Shown here: positions 35,109 through 44,110 of the stretch, piece after piece
Layout of the letters: every line of letters begins with the position of its first letter
Position numbering within the stretch: position 1 is the first letter of the stretch
NCBI RefSeq assembly: GCF_020715565.1
Contig: NZ_CP085839.1
Coordinates: 930,001 to 994,000 of the forward strand
Origin: Nocardioides sp. Kera G14
Lineage (GTDB): Bacteria > Actinomycetota > Actinomycetes > Propionibacteriales > Nocardioidaceae
Direction of reading: 5' to 3'
DNA: 64,000 bases
Program-made: the position numbers and the translations under genes
The notes under the pieces: generated by a model
What the model was told of the DNA's origin: nothing
The model's input: the letters and a program-made list of their open reading frames with translations, nothing else
Databases searched by the model: none

Positions 35109-35573
35109 GTGGAGAGACTGGTCGGATGGCGCGAGTGGGTCGGCCTGCCGGGCGTCGGTGTCGAATGGCTCAAGGCCAAGATAGACACAGGCGCCCAGAC
35201 GTCCTCACTGCACGCCTTCGGTGTCGAGGAGTTCGAGCGGGACGGTGCGCCGTGGGTTCGCTTCGAGATCCATCCGCTGCAGCGCTCGGCCGCCGACAAC
35301 GTCCAGGTAGAGCTGCCGGTGACCGACCGACGCAAGGTGCGCTCCTCCAACGGCGTGGCGCAGGTCCGGTACGTCGTCACGCTGGACGTCCGGCTCCTGG
35401 ACGAGGTGGTTCCCGCCGAGGTCACGCTGACCCGACGCGACTCGATGGGTTACCGGATGCTGGTCGGACGCGAGCTGCTCAGCAAGGGCTTCCTCGTCGA
35501 CTCGTCCGCCTCCTACCTCGGAGGCAAGCCGAAGCGGCGGATCCGGGATCGGCATCGCAAGTCCGACGACTGA
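35109..35573 (+). CDS. retropepsin-like ATP-dependent zinc protease family, RimB-like
   Basis: 154 residues from GTG 35109. The family core is intact: WVGLPGVGVEWLKAKIDTGA (aspartyl-protease-like DTGA motif, about 10-29), TSSLHA, DRRKVRSSNG, and the C-terminal GYRMLVGRELLSKGFLVD. This family (often annotated ATP-dependent zinc protease) includes RimB, which works with RimK in Pseudomonas. Twenty-seven bases separate its start from that of rimK on the other strand, supporting a shared role. Confidence 0.85.
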   Translation: MERLVGWREWVGLPGVGVEWLKAKIDTGAQTSSLHAFGVEEFERDGAPWVRFEIHPLQRSAADNVQVELPVTDRRKVRSSNGVAQVRYVVTLDVRLLDEVVPAEVTLTRRDSMGYRMLVGRELLSKGFLVDSSASYLGGKPKRRIRDRHRKSDD

Positions 35574-35581
35574 GTCGTCGC

Positions 35582-36982
35582 TCAGCCCCGACCCGGAACG
35601 ACCCAGGTCGGCTTCGCACCGCCGTCGCGGGAGGAGTTGACCACCATCGAGCCCGCCTCGAGCGCGACCCGGGTCAGACCGCCTCGCAGCGCAGTGACGC
35701 CGTCCGCGTCGCGGACCGCGACGACTCGCAGGTCGACGTGGCGGGGCTCGAGCCGACCGTCGACGATGACCGGCAGCGTCGAGAGCTCGATGACGTCCTG
35801 GGCGATCCACGCGTGCGGGTCGTCGTGGATGGCCTTCCGCGCCTCCTCGATCTCCTCTTCGGAGGCCGCGGGCCCGACGACGACACCGTGACCGCCGTAG
35901 CCGTCACGCGGCTTGACGACGAGCTCATGCAGGCGCTCGGAAGCGTCGGCGAGCTTCGCCTCGTTGAGCAGGTCATAGGTCCGGACCGACGGCAGGAGTG
36001 GATCCTCGCCGAGGTAGAAGCGGGTCAGGTCGTCGACGTACGCGTAGAGCATCTTGTCGTCGCCAACCCCGCCACCGAAGCGGTTGACCATGCCGACCCG
36101 GCCGGCGCGGAGCGGGTCGAGCACGATCTCGGCGAGAGGTGTCATCACGCCGTTCTCGTCACGGATGCTGTCGTCGTCGCTGCGTCGGTAGAAGGCCCGC
36201 ACGGGCGTCCCGTCGGAGAGCTCGACCCGGTCCCCGCGGCGGCGCAGGTCATTGACCAGCGCGATGCGCAGCCCGGCCGCCTCGGCGATGCGCTGGTGCT
36301 CGTACCACGCGGAGTTCAGCTCTCCGTCGGTGATGAGCAGCAGCTCGCCGTCGACGTCAGGGGCCGAGCTCTCCAGTGCGCGCCGGAGCGCGTCGGCGCC
36401 CGCCTGCAGGAAGGAGGGGGAGTCTGTCTGGGGTCCGAGGTCGGTGACGTCGGCGACCACGCTGTTGGCCGCGTCGGCGTAGGCGAGGCCGGCCGGCGTA
36501 CGGAGGTTGTCCTCGAGGACGCGGAAGCGGCCGTCGCGATCGCGGACGAGGTCGAAGCCGATCACGGTGACCCAGCCGTCCGGCGGCTCGGGCCACCCGG
36601 CCAGGTCCTTCTCGAAGTACGGCGTCTCGTCCAGCACCCGAGCCGGCAGCACGCCCTCGTTGACCGCGCGGCGCTCCCCATAGGCATCGGCGACGAGTGC
36701 GTTGAGCACCTCGGCGCGCTGGCTGACGCCGCGGGCGAGCAGGTTCCACTCGTCCTCGGTGAGGAGGCGGGGGATGGGGTCGACCTGGTAGGCGTGGGCC
36801 TCCTCGCCGCCGAAGACGACTCCGTCGGCAGCGAGCTGCTCGTTGACCGTCCTCGAGAGCTTGTCGAGGTCGGTGCGCTCGAGTCGCGCCATCGTCTCCG
36901 CATAGACCTCCCGGACCTCGCCCGGTGCTGCGAAGACCTCGTCGTAGGCCTCGCCTGTGTCGTAGTCGCCCCACCGCTTCAT
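35582..36982 (-). CDS. circularly permuted ATP-grasp protein (type 2)
   Basis: 466 residues. Contains the family segments RFRVLEDNLRTPAGLAYADA, NRFGGGVGDDKMLYAYVDDL, LVVKPRDGYGGHGVVVGP and QDVIELSTLPVI. Such proteins are predicted peptide or amide ligases using ATP, often paired with transglutaminase-like or alpha-E genes, none of which is here. Its stop is eight bases from that of the RimB-like gene (convergent). Clustered with RimK, it suggests a local group of carboxylate-amine ligases, though their substrates need not be related. Confidence 0.85.
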   Translation of the reverse strand: MKRWGDYDTGEAYDEVFAAPGEVREVYAETMARLERTDLDKLSRTVNEQLAADGVVFGGEEAHAYQVDPIPRLLTEDEWNLLARGVSQRAEVLNALVADAYGERRAVNEGVLPARVLDETPYFEKDLAGWPEPPDGWVTVIGFDLVRDRDGRFRVLEDNLRTPAGLAYADAANSVVADVTDLGPQTDSPSFLQAGADALRRALESSAPDVDGELLLITDGELNSAWYEHQRIAEAAGLRIALVNDLRRRGDRVELSDGTPVRAFYRRSDDDSIRDENGVMTPLAEIVLDPLRAGRVGMVNRFGGGVGDDKMLYAYVDDLTRFYLGEDPLLPSVRTYDLLNEAKLADASERLHELVVKPRDGYGGHGVVVGPAASEEEIEEARKAIHDDPHAWIAQDVIELSTLPVIVDGRLEPRHVDLRVVAVRDADGVTALRGGLTRVALEAGSMVVNSSRDGGAKPTWVVPGRG

Positions 36983-37083
36983 CGGCAGTCCCTCCCTGCT
37001 CGTTGATGTCGACGTGGAGCGGTACCCGTCGCGGGGCCGGCTATGCCCGGGATGCGACCGGGGGTCGGGGGTACGGCGTGAAG

Positions 37084-37935
37084 ATGACTGATCTCACTGT
37101 CAACACTCGCCTGCTCGGGCTCAAGGACGTGAAACTGCACGTCGAGGACCACGGCGGTTCCGGTCGACCCGTGGTCCTCATCCACGGATGGCCGCTCTCG
37201 GGTGACTCGTGGGTGGGTCAGCTCGGCGCCCTTCAGGGGGCCGGGCTCCGCGTGATCACCTACGACCGCAGGGGATTCGGTCGCAGCGACAAGCCCGCCA
37301 CCGGCTACAGCTACGACACCCTCGCGGACGACCTCGCCGGGCTGATCGAGGCGCTCGGCCTGCACGACGCGTCGCTGGTCGGCTTCTCGATGGGTGGCGG
37401 CGAAGTCGCCCGGTACGTCGCCAAGCACGGCGAGGACCGGCTGCACAGTGTCGTCTTCGCTGCGGCCGTGCCGCCGATGATGATGAAGACCCCGGGCAAC
37501 CCCGACGGCCCGCTCGAGATGTCCGAGGCCACGAAGATGACGGCCCAGCTGACCGCGGACCAGGATGCGTTCTACGACGACTTCACGCGCAAGTTCTTCT
37601 CGCCGAACGCCGACGGGAACCTGCTCATCAGCGAGGACCAGCGACAGGAGGCGCTCCGGCTGTGCCACCAGGCCGGCAAACTGCCGGCTCTCGAGGCGCT
37701 GCAGTCCTTCGGCATCACGGACTTCCGGGAGGACCTCGGCCGGATCACCGTGCCGACGCTGGTCGTCCATGGTGACGCGGACGGAGTCGTGCCGTTCGAG
37801 GGTTCTGGTCGGCGTACGCACGGGGCGGTGCCGCACAGCGAGCTCGTCCTCATCGCGGGCGGGCCGCACGGGCTCAATGTCTCGCACGCCGCCGAGTTCA
37901 ACCGAGCCCTGATCACGTTCCTGACCCGGCCCTGA
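37084..37935 (+). CDS. alpha/beta hydrolase, non-haem chloroperoxidase/arylesterase type
   Basis: 283 residues. Oxyanion segment IHGWPLSGDSW, nucleophile elbow GFSMGGGEVARY, acid HGDADGVVPFE and histidine GGPHGLNVSHA, all typical of the cofactor-free haloperoxidase/arylesterase subfamily. Cytosolic esterase or perhydrolase activity is likely; natural substrate unknown. ATG 37084 was preferred to GTG 37078, but the ribosome site is weak for both. Confidence 0.88.
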   Translation: MTDLTVNTRLLGLKDVKLHVEDHGGSGRPVVLIHGWPLSGDSWVGQLGALQGAGLRVITYDRRGFGRSDKPATGYSYDTLADDLAGLIEALGLHDASLVGFSMGGGEVARYVAKHGEDRLHSVVFAAAVPPMMMKTPGNPDGPLEMSEATKMTAQLTADQDAFYDDFTRKFFSPNADGNLLISEDQRQEALRLCHQAGKLPALEALQSFGITDFREDLGRITVPTLVVHGDADGVVPFEGSGRRTHGAVPHSELVLIAGGPHGLNVSHAAEFNRALITFLTRP

Positions 37936-37955
37936 ACGATCGGAGGCCGCGCGAT

Positions 37956-37984
37956 TTGGGTTCTCCCGGCCGCACCTGTAACGT
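37956..37984 (+). promoter_or_regulatory. promoter of initiator tRNA gene
   Basis: TTGGGT (37956-37961), 17 bases, TAACGT (37979-37984); transcription would begin a few bases before the tRNA at 37997. Confidence 0.5.
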
Positions 37985-37996
37985 TCTATTCACCGA

Positions 37997-38070
37997 CGCG
38001 GGGTGGAGCAGCTCGGTAGCTCGCTGGGCTCATAACCCAGAGGTCACAGGTTCAAATCCTGTCCCCGCTA
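37997..38070 (+). tRNA. initiator tRNA-Met (CAT)
   Basis: 74 bases folding into a full cloverleaf: acceptor GCGGGG/CCCCGC with a C1-U72 mismatch, D-arm GAGCAGCTCGGTAGCTC, anticodon arm CTGGGCTCATAACCCAG with the three G-C pairs diagnostic of initiators, and T-arm ACAGGTTCAAATCCTGT. No CCA is encoded. The last 11 bases plus one form the 12-bp sequence repeated at 41238-41249. Confidence 0.95.
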
Positions 38071-38071
38071 C
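38060..38071. repeat. left copy of 12-bp direct repeat at tRNA 3' end (possible attL)
   Basis: TGTCCCCGCTAC covers the 3' end of the initiator tRNA and one flanking base. An identical copy lies at 41238-41249. tRNA 3' ends are common integrase targets, and the intact tRNA copy is expected on one side of an insertion. Confidence 0.55.
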
Positions 38072-38077
38072 TTCAGA

Positions 38078-38112
38078 CAGAGAGCCCCTCACAGACTGTG
38101 AGGGGCTCTCTG
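38078..38112 (+). terminator. strong stem-loop after tRNA-Met
   Basis: AGAGCCCCTCACA (38081-38093) pairs with TGTGAGGGGCTCT (38097-38109) round a GAC loop; three outer pairs extend the stem to 16 bp. Followed by CTTTCC. Confidence 0.8.
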
Positions 38113-38249
38113 CTTTCCGCAACCGTTCCCGGCGCCTGCAGCCTCGCGGTGTCCTGGGCGGGCGCGTGTATCCGACCTGAGGTGCTCTCGACGGGGCGCC
38201 CGGGCGCGGCCGTGATCAGGATGGCGTCCGGCGGCCTTCGAGCGGTGGG

Positions 38250-38909
38250 CTAGCTGACGTCGCGCTCCCGTGTCATGGCGCGGTGTGTTTCCTCAGCACT
38301 GAGAGCCCGGACCGGTAGCGGTAAGAAATCGCTCCGGTCGGTGCGGATGCCGTCGAGGAACAGCGTCAGGTAGCGGGTGTAGAGCCCTGGTGCGATGGCT
38401 CGGCTGCTCTCCATGATCGCCGAGAGCCCGAGCTGGACGAAGATCAAGTCCGACTGGTCGAGGTCGGGCCGGACCACACCTTGCTCCTGGGCGCGCTCGA
38501 CCAGCTGGTGAATGAGCGGCGCGATGTGGTCGCGTGCGTCGCTGACGCGGTCGCGGCCGAGCGCGGCGTTGTTCATGATCTGGTTCAGGCCGCGGTCTCC
38601 GAACTGCATGTGCAGTGACCGCTCGAGGAACATGACCAAGCCGGCCCATGCGTCCGGTTCGGTGAGCGCCTCGTTCGCCACGGCAGCGATGTCTTGTAGC
38701 GCTTCTTCGAAGAGCGCGTCGATGACCTCTTCCTTGTTGGCGAAGCGCCGGTAGGCGGTGCCAACGCCGACTCCGGCGTGGTGGGCGATGTCGTTGAGGG
38801 TGACGTCCAGGCCGCGGACGGCGAAGAGCTCTCGAGCGGCTGCGAGGAGGCGTTCGCGGTTGATGACCGCGTCCTTGCGCAGGGGCCGCTGCTCGTTGCC
38901 TTCGCTCAT
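38250..38909 (-). CDS. TetR family transcriptional regulator
   Basis: 219 residues. The N-terminal helix-turn-helix (about 30-50: [20 protein letters not shown]) is canonical TetR. The ligand domain is typical of actinobacterial TetR proteins. ATG 38909 was preferred to GTG 38918 because AGGGTGA lies upstream of it. Divergent from the alcohol dehydrogenase operon; a perfect 10-bp inverted repeat lies between them. Likely represses itself and the dehydrogenase-CMD-cupin genes until an inducer binds. Part of the tRNA-associated islet. Confidence 0.9.
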   Translation of the reverse strand: MSEGNEQRPLRKDAVINRERLLAAARELFAVRGLDVTLNDIAHHAGVGVGTAYRRFANKEEVIDALFEEALQDIAAVANEALTEPDAWAGLVMFLERSLHMQFGDRGLNQIMNNAALGRDRVSDARDHIAPLIHQLVERAQEQGVVRPDLDQSDLIFVQLGLSAIMESSRAIAPGLYTRYLTLFLDGIRTDRSDFLPLPVRALSAEETHRAMTRERDVS

Positions 38910-38926
38910 GTGACTCACCCTACCAG

Positions 38927-38953
38927 CGAAGCGGATGAATAGTATCCGCTTCG
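38927..38953. promoter_or_regulatory. TetR operator
   Basis: CGAAGCGGAT (38927-38936) and ATCCGCTTCG (38944-38953) form a perfect inverted repeat around seven bases, 18 bases from the tetR start. A further half-site AAGCGGAT occurs at 38970-38977, toward the dehydrogenase gene. Confidence 0.75.
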
Positions 38954-39133
38954 GTGTTACAGTGCACGCAAGCGGATGGGACGTCTCCGGATATTGACGC
39001 TATCCCAGTCCGCAGGACTGCTTCCGGTACTGACGCGAATCACACCGGGGGGGCCCATGACCAGCCGGTGTGCCGATGTTTCGCCACGTGAACGCCGAGC
39101 ACCAGGAGACCACCGCCAACCAAGGAGCGAGAA

Positions 39134-40183
39134 ATGAAGACAGCGATCTTCAACGGCCCGGGCAACATCACGGTCGAGGAGCGATCCAAGCCCGCCATCA
39201 ACGAGCCCACCGACGCCGTCGTGCGCGTGGTGCTGGCCTGCGTCTGCGGATCGGACCTGTGGTTCTACCGCGGCATCTCCGACCTGCCCCGCGGCTCGGT
39301 CGGCCACGAGTTCATTGGCGTGGTCGACGAGATCGGTGAGGCCGTCGCCGGCCTCGCGCTCGGCGACTTCGTCATCTCCCCGTTCTCTTGGAGCGACGGC
39401 ACCTGCAAGAACTGCGAGGACGGGTTCCACACCGCGTGCGTCCACGGCGGCTTCTTCGGCCAGGGCGGTGAGGGCGACGGCGGCCAGGCCGAGTTCGTCC
39501 GCGTCCCCCACGCCGACGGGACCCTGGTCAAGGTTGAGGGTGCGGACTTCTCCGAGGAGACCATGGCCTCGATGCTTGCGCTCTCCGACGTGATGGCCAC
39601 CGGCTACCACGCCGCCGTCAGCGCCGGCGTCACGGAAGGCGACACTGTCGCCGTCGTCGGCGACGGCGCGGTCGGGCTCTCCGGCGTGCTGTCGGCCAAG
39701 ATGCTCGGCGCCGAGCGGATCATTGTGCTCGGCAGCAAGACCGAGTCCAGGCACACCCTGGCCCGCGAGTGGGGCGCCACCGAGATCATCAACGAGCGCG
39801 GTGAGGCCGCCGTCAAGGCGTTGCAGGACCTCACCGACGGCTACGGCGCGGACGCAGTCCTGGAATGCGTCGGCACCAAGGAGTCGACCCAGACCGCGTT
39901 CGCCATCGCCAAGGCCGGCGCCATCGTGGGCCGCGTCGGCGTACCGCACGACGCCGCGGTCGACGCCGAGGGCACCTTCTACCGCAACGTCGGCATGCGC
40001 GGCGGCCCCGCACCGGCCCGCCACTACCAGCCGCAGTTGCTCAAGGCCGTCCTGGCCGGCGATATCAACCCCGGCAAGGTCTTCGACCTGACCACCGACC
40101 TCGACCACATCGCCGAGGCCTACGCCGCCATGGACGAGCGGCGCGCGATCAAGGCCTTGGTCAAGGTCAGTGAATTGGCATGA
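39134..40183 (+). CDS. zinc-dependent alcohol dehydrogenase (MDR family)
   Basis: 349 residues. Catalytic zinc ligands Cys38 (CVCGSD), His58-Glu59 (GHEF); a structural-zinc-like lobe retains Cys91, Cys94 and Cys102 (CKNCEDGFHTAC), with the fourth ligand not clear. Rossmann motif VGDGAVGLSGV. NAD(P)-dependent oxidation of an alcohol or reduction of an aldehyde. A GGAGCG ribosome site precedes the ATG. Its stop overlaps the CMD start (ATGA). Such ADH-CMD-cupin-TetR groups travel together in many bacteria (from memory), possibly for reactive carbonyl detoxification. Confidence 0.9.
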   Translation: MKTAIFNGPGNITVEERSKPAINEPTDAVVRVVLACVCGSDLWFYRGISDLPRGSVGHEFIGVVDEIGEAVAGLALGDFVISPFSWSDGTCKNCEDGFHTACVHGGFFGQGGEGDGGQAEFVRVPHADGTLVKVEGADFSEETMASMLALSDVMATGYHAAVSAGVTEGDTVAVVGDGAVGLSGVLSAKMLGAERIIVLGSKTESRHTLAREWGATEIINERGEAAVKALQDLTDGYGADAVLECVGTKESTQTAFAIAKAGAIVGRVGVPHDAAVDAEGTFYRNVGMRGGPAPARHYQPQLLKAVLAGDINPGKVFDLTTDLDHIAEAYAAMDERRAIKALVKVSELA

Positions 40184-40536
40184 GCGACAACAACGACGAC
40201 AACAACGAGAAGGCCGGTTGGACCGGCGGACAGAACGCCTTCGGAGACTTCGCACCTGGGATGGTGCACTACACCGACAAGGTCCTCTTCGATGAGGTGT
40301 GGGAGCGCGACGGGCTCTCCAAGCGCGACCGCAGCCTCATCACCATCTCCGCGCTCACAGCGCTCGGGAAGATGGACCAGCTGCAGTTCCACCTCGCCTT
40401 CGCCCGCCGCAACGGCGTCACCGACGACGAACTGAAGGAGGCGCTTCTGCAGCTCGCCTTCTACGCCGGCTGGCCCAACGGCATGGGCGCTACCACCGTC
40501 CTGAAGAACATCATCGAGAACGAGGAGTCAGCATGA
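40180..40536 (+). CDS. carboxymuconolactone decarboxylase-like protein
   Basis: 118 residues. The CMD core is seen: DEVWERDGLSKRDRSLITIS, FHLAFARRNGVTDDELKEAL and AGWPNGM. There is no AhpD-type CxxC, so peroxidase activity is unlikely; true lactone decarboxylase activity is also unproven for this subgroup. An Asn/Asp-rich start (MSDNNDDNNEKAG). Four-base overlaps on both sides lock it between the dehydrogenase and cupin genes. Confidence 0.88.
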   Translation: MSDNNDDNNEKAGWTGGQNAFGDFAPGMVHYTDKVLFDEVWERDGLSKRDRSLITISALTALGKMDQLQFHLAFARRNGVTDDELKEALLQLAFYAGWPNGMGATTVLKNIIENEESA

Positions 40537-40979
40537 GCCACGACGACTTCGACCAGATCTTCCCGCTCGGGAAGAAGAACGACGCCTACGCGCAGTACTT
40601 CACCGGCCAGAGCTACAACGCCCTGCTCGCGCCCGGGAGCGTTCCGGTCGCCAACATCACCTTCGAGCCCTCCTGCCGCAACAACTGGCACATCCATCAC
40701 GGCACCGCCGGTGGCGGGGACCAGATCCTGATGTGCACCGCCGGCTCCGGCTGGTACCAGGCCGAAGGCGAGGATCCGGTCAGCATGGAGCCAGGCACCG
40801 TGGTCCGGGTCCCGGCCGGCACCAAGCACTGGCACGGCGCCAAGGCGGACTCGTGGTTCTCCCACCTCGCCTTCATCACCCCCGGCGAGGGCGTGAGCAA
40901 CGAATGGCTCGAGCCGGTCATCGACGAGGAGTACGCCCAGCTGCCGAAGAGCGCACACAATCCCGTGGCCGGCGACTGA
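40533..40979 (+). CDS. cupin domain protein
   Basis: 148 residues from ATG 40533, which overlaps the CMD stop. Metal-site residues WHIHHG (His53, His55), Gln64 and His99 (KHWHG) form a typical cupin centre. CMD and cupin partners of this type are found beside each other or fused in other genomes. Last gene of the islet operon. The catalytic role is unknown. Confidence 0.88.
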   Translation: MSHDDFDQIFPLGKKNDAYAQYFTGQSYNALLAPGSVPVANITFEPSCRNNWHIHHGTAGGGDQILMCTAGSGWYQAEGEDPVSMEPGTVVRVPAGTKHWHGAKADSWFSHLAFITPGEGVSNEWLEPVIDEEYAQLPKSAHNPVAGD

Positions 40980-41237
40980 GGGGCGATGGCGTCATGCGGA
41001 GCAAGCTCACCGTCAGCGGCATCGAGCTGGCTTGAGCTGAGCGACTTCAACGGCCGCGAGCGGCGCCGACCTTCCACACCGCCTGAACCTTGGCGAAGAG
41101 TTGTCCGCTGCTCGGCACGGCCGGGCGACGTCGCGCACTACGCGCCGTGACGCAACATGGCGGGCACTTGCCACCGCACGACTGATTCTCACGCTTGCAA
41201 GGACTTCATCGGGGCGTTAGGCCGCGAGAGCGGCCGG

Positions 41238-41249
41238 TGTCCCCGCTAC
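41238..41249. repeat. right copy of 12-bp direct repeat (possible attR)
   Basis: TGTCCCCGCTAC, identical to the tRNA-Met 3' end plus one base at 38060-38071, 3178 bases away. It is followed within six bases by a strong terminator, as a tRNA gene end would be, although no tRNA precedes it. Confidence 0.55.
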
Positions 41250-41254
41250 AAGAC

Positions 41255-41287
41255 TCAGGCTCGGTTCCCGCTGGGGACCGAGCCTGA
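41255..41287 (+). terminator. stem-loop resembling a displaced tRNA terminator
   Basis: TCAGGCTCGGTTCCC (41255-41269) pairs with GGGGACCGAGCCTGA (41273-41287), 15 bp with one wobble and a three-base loop. It directly follows the tRNA-end repeat. Confidence 0.7.
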
Positions 41288-41332
41288 AAGCATTCGAGCT
41301 GACTCGATCATCGGAAACCCATCGCTCACGGC

Positions 41333-41899
41333 TCAGTAGCCCGCGCGACGGCTCGCTTGAGTGGCCGGTCTCGAGGGACCTCGTGCCAGCCGACGGTTCC
41401 ACCACGACGGACGCTGTTTGGCCTGTTCCAAGAGGCGGTCGTACTCCCGTGGCGTGATCCACCGCAGTACGGGGGCCACGAGGAGCACAGTGCCGAAGCC
41501 CCAGCGCCACTGGCTCCGATTCTCGATGAGCCCTCCGGCTGCTGCCAGCGCCGAGACCTGCAGCAGCACGTTGTAGGGACCGATGATTCGACCGTCCAAC
41601 CCTTCGCACTCGGTCAGCCACGGTAAACCTGCACGCCAGACCCGCGGCCAGCTGCTGTAGTGCCCGATAACGGCTGCTGCGAAGAACCCGTTGAGCATGG
41701 CAAAGCGGCGGTCACCGCGAGGGCTGGTCAGCCTCGCCGCTGGGGCATACGCCGCTGCTAACGGGGCGCCGAGCATCACAGACGCTCTGCCCACCCCCAG
41801 GTGCGGCGACCCCGGTACGGCGACGCCGGCGGCCAACTCGTAGCCGAGGTGCCCAGCAATCGTGAGAATGCCAAGCCTCGTGAAAGGTCGCGCAACCAC
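41333..41899 (-). CDS. multi-pass membrane protein, hypothetical
   Basis: 188 residues from GTG 41899. Four or five hydrophobic segments ([69 protein letters not shown]) and a basic C-terminal tail. No family recognised. It lies just outside the islet's right repeat; its first possible upstream partner is selO on the other strand, 121 bases away. The longer frame to 42028 would overlap the selO start and is unlikely. Confidence 0.55.
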   Translation of the reverse strand: MVARPFTRLGILTIAGHLGYELAAGVAVPGSPHLGVGRASVMLGAPLAAAYAPAARLTSPRGDRRFAMLNGFFAAAVIGHYSSWPRVWRAGLPWLTECEGLDGRIIGPYNVLLQVSALAAAGGLIENRSQWRWGFGTVLLVAPVLRWITPREYDRLLEQAKQRPSWWNRRLARGPSRPATQASRRAGY

Positions 41900-42020
41900 A
41901 CATGTCTTTGTACCCGACGCCTGGATCTGGTCGCCGTCGGCGATTTGGCAGTTCTCGCGTCGCTCATCGTCGACCCCGACACGATTCGAGGTCGTTCGGC
42001 CGGTCCGTACGCTTGGCGAG

Positions 42021-43484
42021 GTGACCACGGGCTCCGTTACGACCGTCTTTCAGCACCGGTTCGCCGACGAGCTGGGCGAACTGGCGGTGCCTTGGCAGGC
42101 TGCCGAGGCCCCGAACCCCCGTCTGTTGCTGCTCAACGACGAGCTGGCCGTCGAGCTCGGGCTCGACCCGGAGGAGCTGAACACTCCCGATGGTCTGCGT
42201 CTGCTCACGGGCACTCGGATGCCTCCCGGGGCGACACCGGTGGCGCAGGCGTACGCCGGCCACCAGTTCGGTGGCTACTCGCCCCGGCTCGGCGACGGCC
42301 GAGCGCTCCTGATCGGCGAGCTCACAGACCGCGAGGGTCGGCTCCGCGACCTGCACCTCAAGGGCTCCGGACGCACGCCGTTCTCCCGCGGCGGCGACGG
42401 TCTGGCCGCGGTCGGCCCGATGCTGCGCGAGTACGTCATGGGTGAGGCCATGCACGCCCTCGGCGTACCGACCACCCGTGCGCTCGCGGTGGTCGCCACC
42501 GGCCGGCCCGTACGACGCGAGACCGTCCTCCCCGGTGCAGTGCTCGCACGGGTGGCGAGCAGCCACCTGCGTGTCGGCACCTTCCAGTACGCCGCCGCCA
42601 CCGGCGACCTGGGCCTGCTGCGCAGGCTGGCCGACTTTGCCATCGAGCGTCACCACCCCACAGCAGCCTTGGCCGAGCACCCCTACCGTGCCCTCTTCGA
42701 GAGCGTCGTTGTCGCCCAGGCTGAGCTCGTCGCCCGCTGGATGCTCCTCGGGTTCGTCCACGGCGTCATGAACACCGACAACATGACGATCTCCGGCGAG
42801 ACCATCGACTACGGGCCGTGCGCCTTCATGGAAGCATTCGACCCCGCCACGGTTTTCAGCTCCATCGACACCGGTGGGCGCTACTCCTACGGCAACCAAC
42901 CCGTCGCTGCTGAGTGGAACCTCGCGCGCTTCGCCGAGAGCCTCCTCCCGCTGCTGGCCGACGACCAGGACGCCGCCGTTGCGCTGGCCGTGGAGTCGCT
43001 GGGCCGCTTCGCGCCGACCTACTCCGCGGCCTGGTCGACCGGGCTCCGGGCCAAGCTCGGGCTGTCCAGAGCCGCCGGCGCAGTGGACGAGGTCGACGAG
43101 CTGGCGGAGCAGTTCGTCCAGTTCCTACGCGCCGACCGCGTCGACTGGACCAGCGGATTCCGGGCCCTTGGCTCGGCCGCTCGGGGCTCCGCCGAGCCGC
43201 TGCGGGGGCTCTTCCTCGACCTGGCCGGCATCGATGACTGGCTCGCCCGCTGGCTGGCGCTGGCTCCTGACGACAGCCTCCTGGACCGCTCGAACCCGCT
43301 CTACATTCCGCGCAACCACCTCGTGGAGGACGCTTTGGACGCTGCCACCGCTGGCGACCTCGCCCTGGTGCGACAGCTGGTCGAGGTGGTGCGGCACCCC
43401 TGGACCGAGCGGCCCGGCCTCGAGCTGTACGCCGCGCCGGCTCCCGAAGACTTCGGCCGCTACACCACCTACTGCGGTACCTGA
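42021..43484 (+). CDS. selO: SelO/YdiU protein adenylyltransferase
   Basis: 487 residues from GTG 42021; TACGCT lies seven bases upstream, suggesting a leaderless start. SelO motifs: [19 protein letters not shown] (about 75-93), [36 protein letters not shown] and CAFMEAFDP, ending YCGT, where the terminal Cys can pair with the Cys of YGPC. SelO is a pseudokinase that transfers AMP to proteins and is linked to oxidative stress. Length and motifs are complete. Confidence 0.94.
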   Translation: MTTGSVTTVFQHRFADELGELAVPWQAAEAPNPRLLLLNDELAVELGLDPEELNTPDGLRLLTGTRMPPGATPVAQAYAGHQFGGYSPRLGDGRALLIGELTDREGRLRDLHLKGSGRTPFSRGGDGLAAVGPMLREYVMGEAMHALGVPTTRALAVVATGRPVRRETVLPGAVLARVASSHLRVGTFQYAAATGDLGLLRRLADFAIERHHPTAALAEHPYRALFESVVVAQAELVARWMLLGFVHGVMNTDNMTISGETIDYGPCAFMEAFDPATVFSSIDTGGRYSYGNQPVAAEWNLARFAESLLPLLADDQDAAVALAVESLGRFAPTYSAAWSTGLRAKLGLSRAAGAVDEVDELAEQFVQFLRADRVDWTSGFRALGSAARGSAEPLRGLFLDLAGIDDWLARWLALAPDDSLLDRSNPLYIPRNHLVEDALDAATAGDLALVRQLVEVVRHPWTERPGLELYAAPAPEDFGRYTTYCGT

Positions 43485-43657
43485 ACGACGTCCGGTCGTC
43501 GAAAGAGCCGGGTGCGATGGCGCCACGCCAGTCGTGGCCAAAGCCCTACCTGGCGCACCGGCTCCTTGCCACCGGGGTCGCCCGAAGGGGCGCGGTCTGG
43601 GATGGGTCTCCGCAGCCGCCAGACCGACGCTGAGAGGACATCACGCATCGATAACCT

Positions 43658-44110
43658 GTGTCGGTGACTGACGAAGATCCGATCGGCGAACTGCTCGCAG
43701 ACTTTCCGGTGACGGTGCAGATCCCCGTTGCGTGGGGCGACATGGACGCCATGGGACACGTGAATAACGCCGTCTACTTCCGCTACTTCGAGACGGCTCG
43801 GATCAAGTGCTTAGCAGAGCTGGGCCTGGGCTCGATCGAGCAGTCGGACGGCGTCGGACCGATTCTGCACTCGGCAAGCTGCCGGTTCCGGATCCCGCTG
43901 ACTCATCCCGACACAGTGACCGTAGGCGCGCAGATCGGGGAGGTGGGCCACGACCGGTTCGTCATGCGGTACCGGGCTGTGAGCCACCACCATGGCGCGG
44001 TCGCTGCAGATGGCGAATCGCTGATCGTTACCTTCGACTACTCCACAGGCGGCAAGGCTCGGGTCTCGGATGCTCTGGCAGCGCGTCTCGTGGACTTGCG
44101 CCGAGCCTAA
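43658..44110 (+). CDS. acyl-CoA thioesterase, 4HBT hotdog family
   Basis: 150 residues. The active-site segment VAWGDMDAMGHVNNAVYFRY (about 24-43) is characteristic, with an Asp in GDMD as the expected catalytic residue. Hydrolyses acyl-CoA thioesters in the cytosol; acyl preference unknown. GTG 43658; a GTG two codons later is an alternative. No operon partner: 173 bases separate it from selO and 171 from ilvD. Confidence 0.88.
   Translation: MSVTDEDPIGELLADFPVTVQIPVAWGDMDAMGHVNNAVYFRYFETARIKCLAELGLGSIEQSDGVGPILHSASCRFRIPLTHPDTVTVGAQIGEVGHDRFVMRYRAVSHHHGAVAADGESLIVTFDYSTGGKARVSDALAARLVDLRRA

Larger units (their letters stand above)
40980..41332. other. 353-base non-coding end of the islet
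   Basis: No convincing gene. Holds a GGCCGC/GCGGCC hairpin (41220-41235), the second 12-bp copy of the tRNA end (41238-41249) and a 15-bp terminator (41255-41287). No integrase remnant could be recognised. Confidence 0.6.

Noticed and set aside
40980..41237. Integrase or excisionase remnant in the islet
   Set aside because: No readable fragment of a tyrosine or serine recombinase in any frame.
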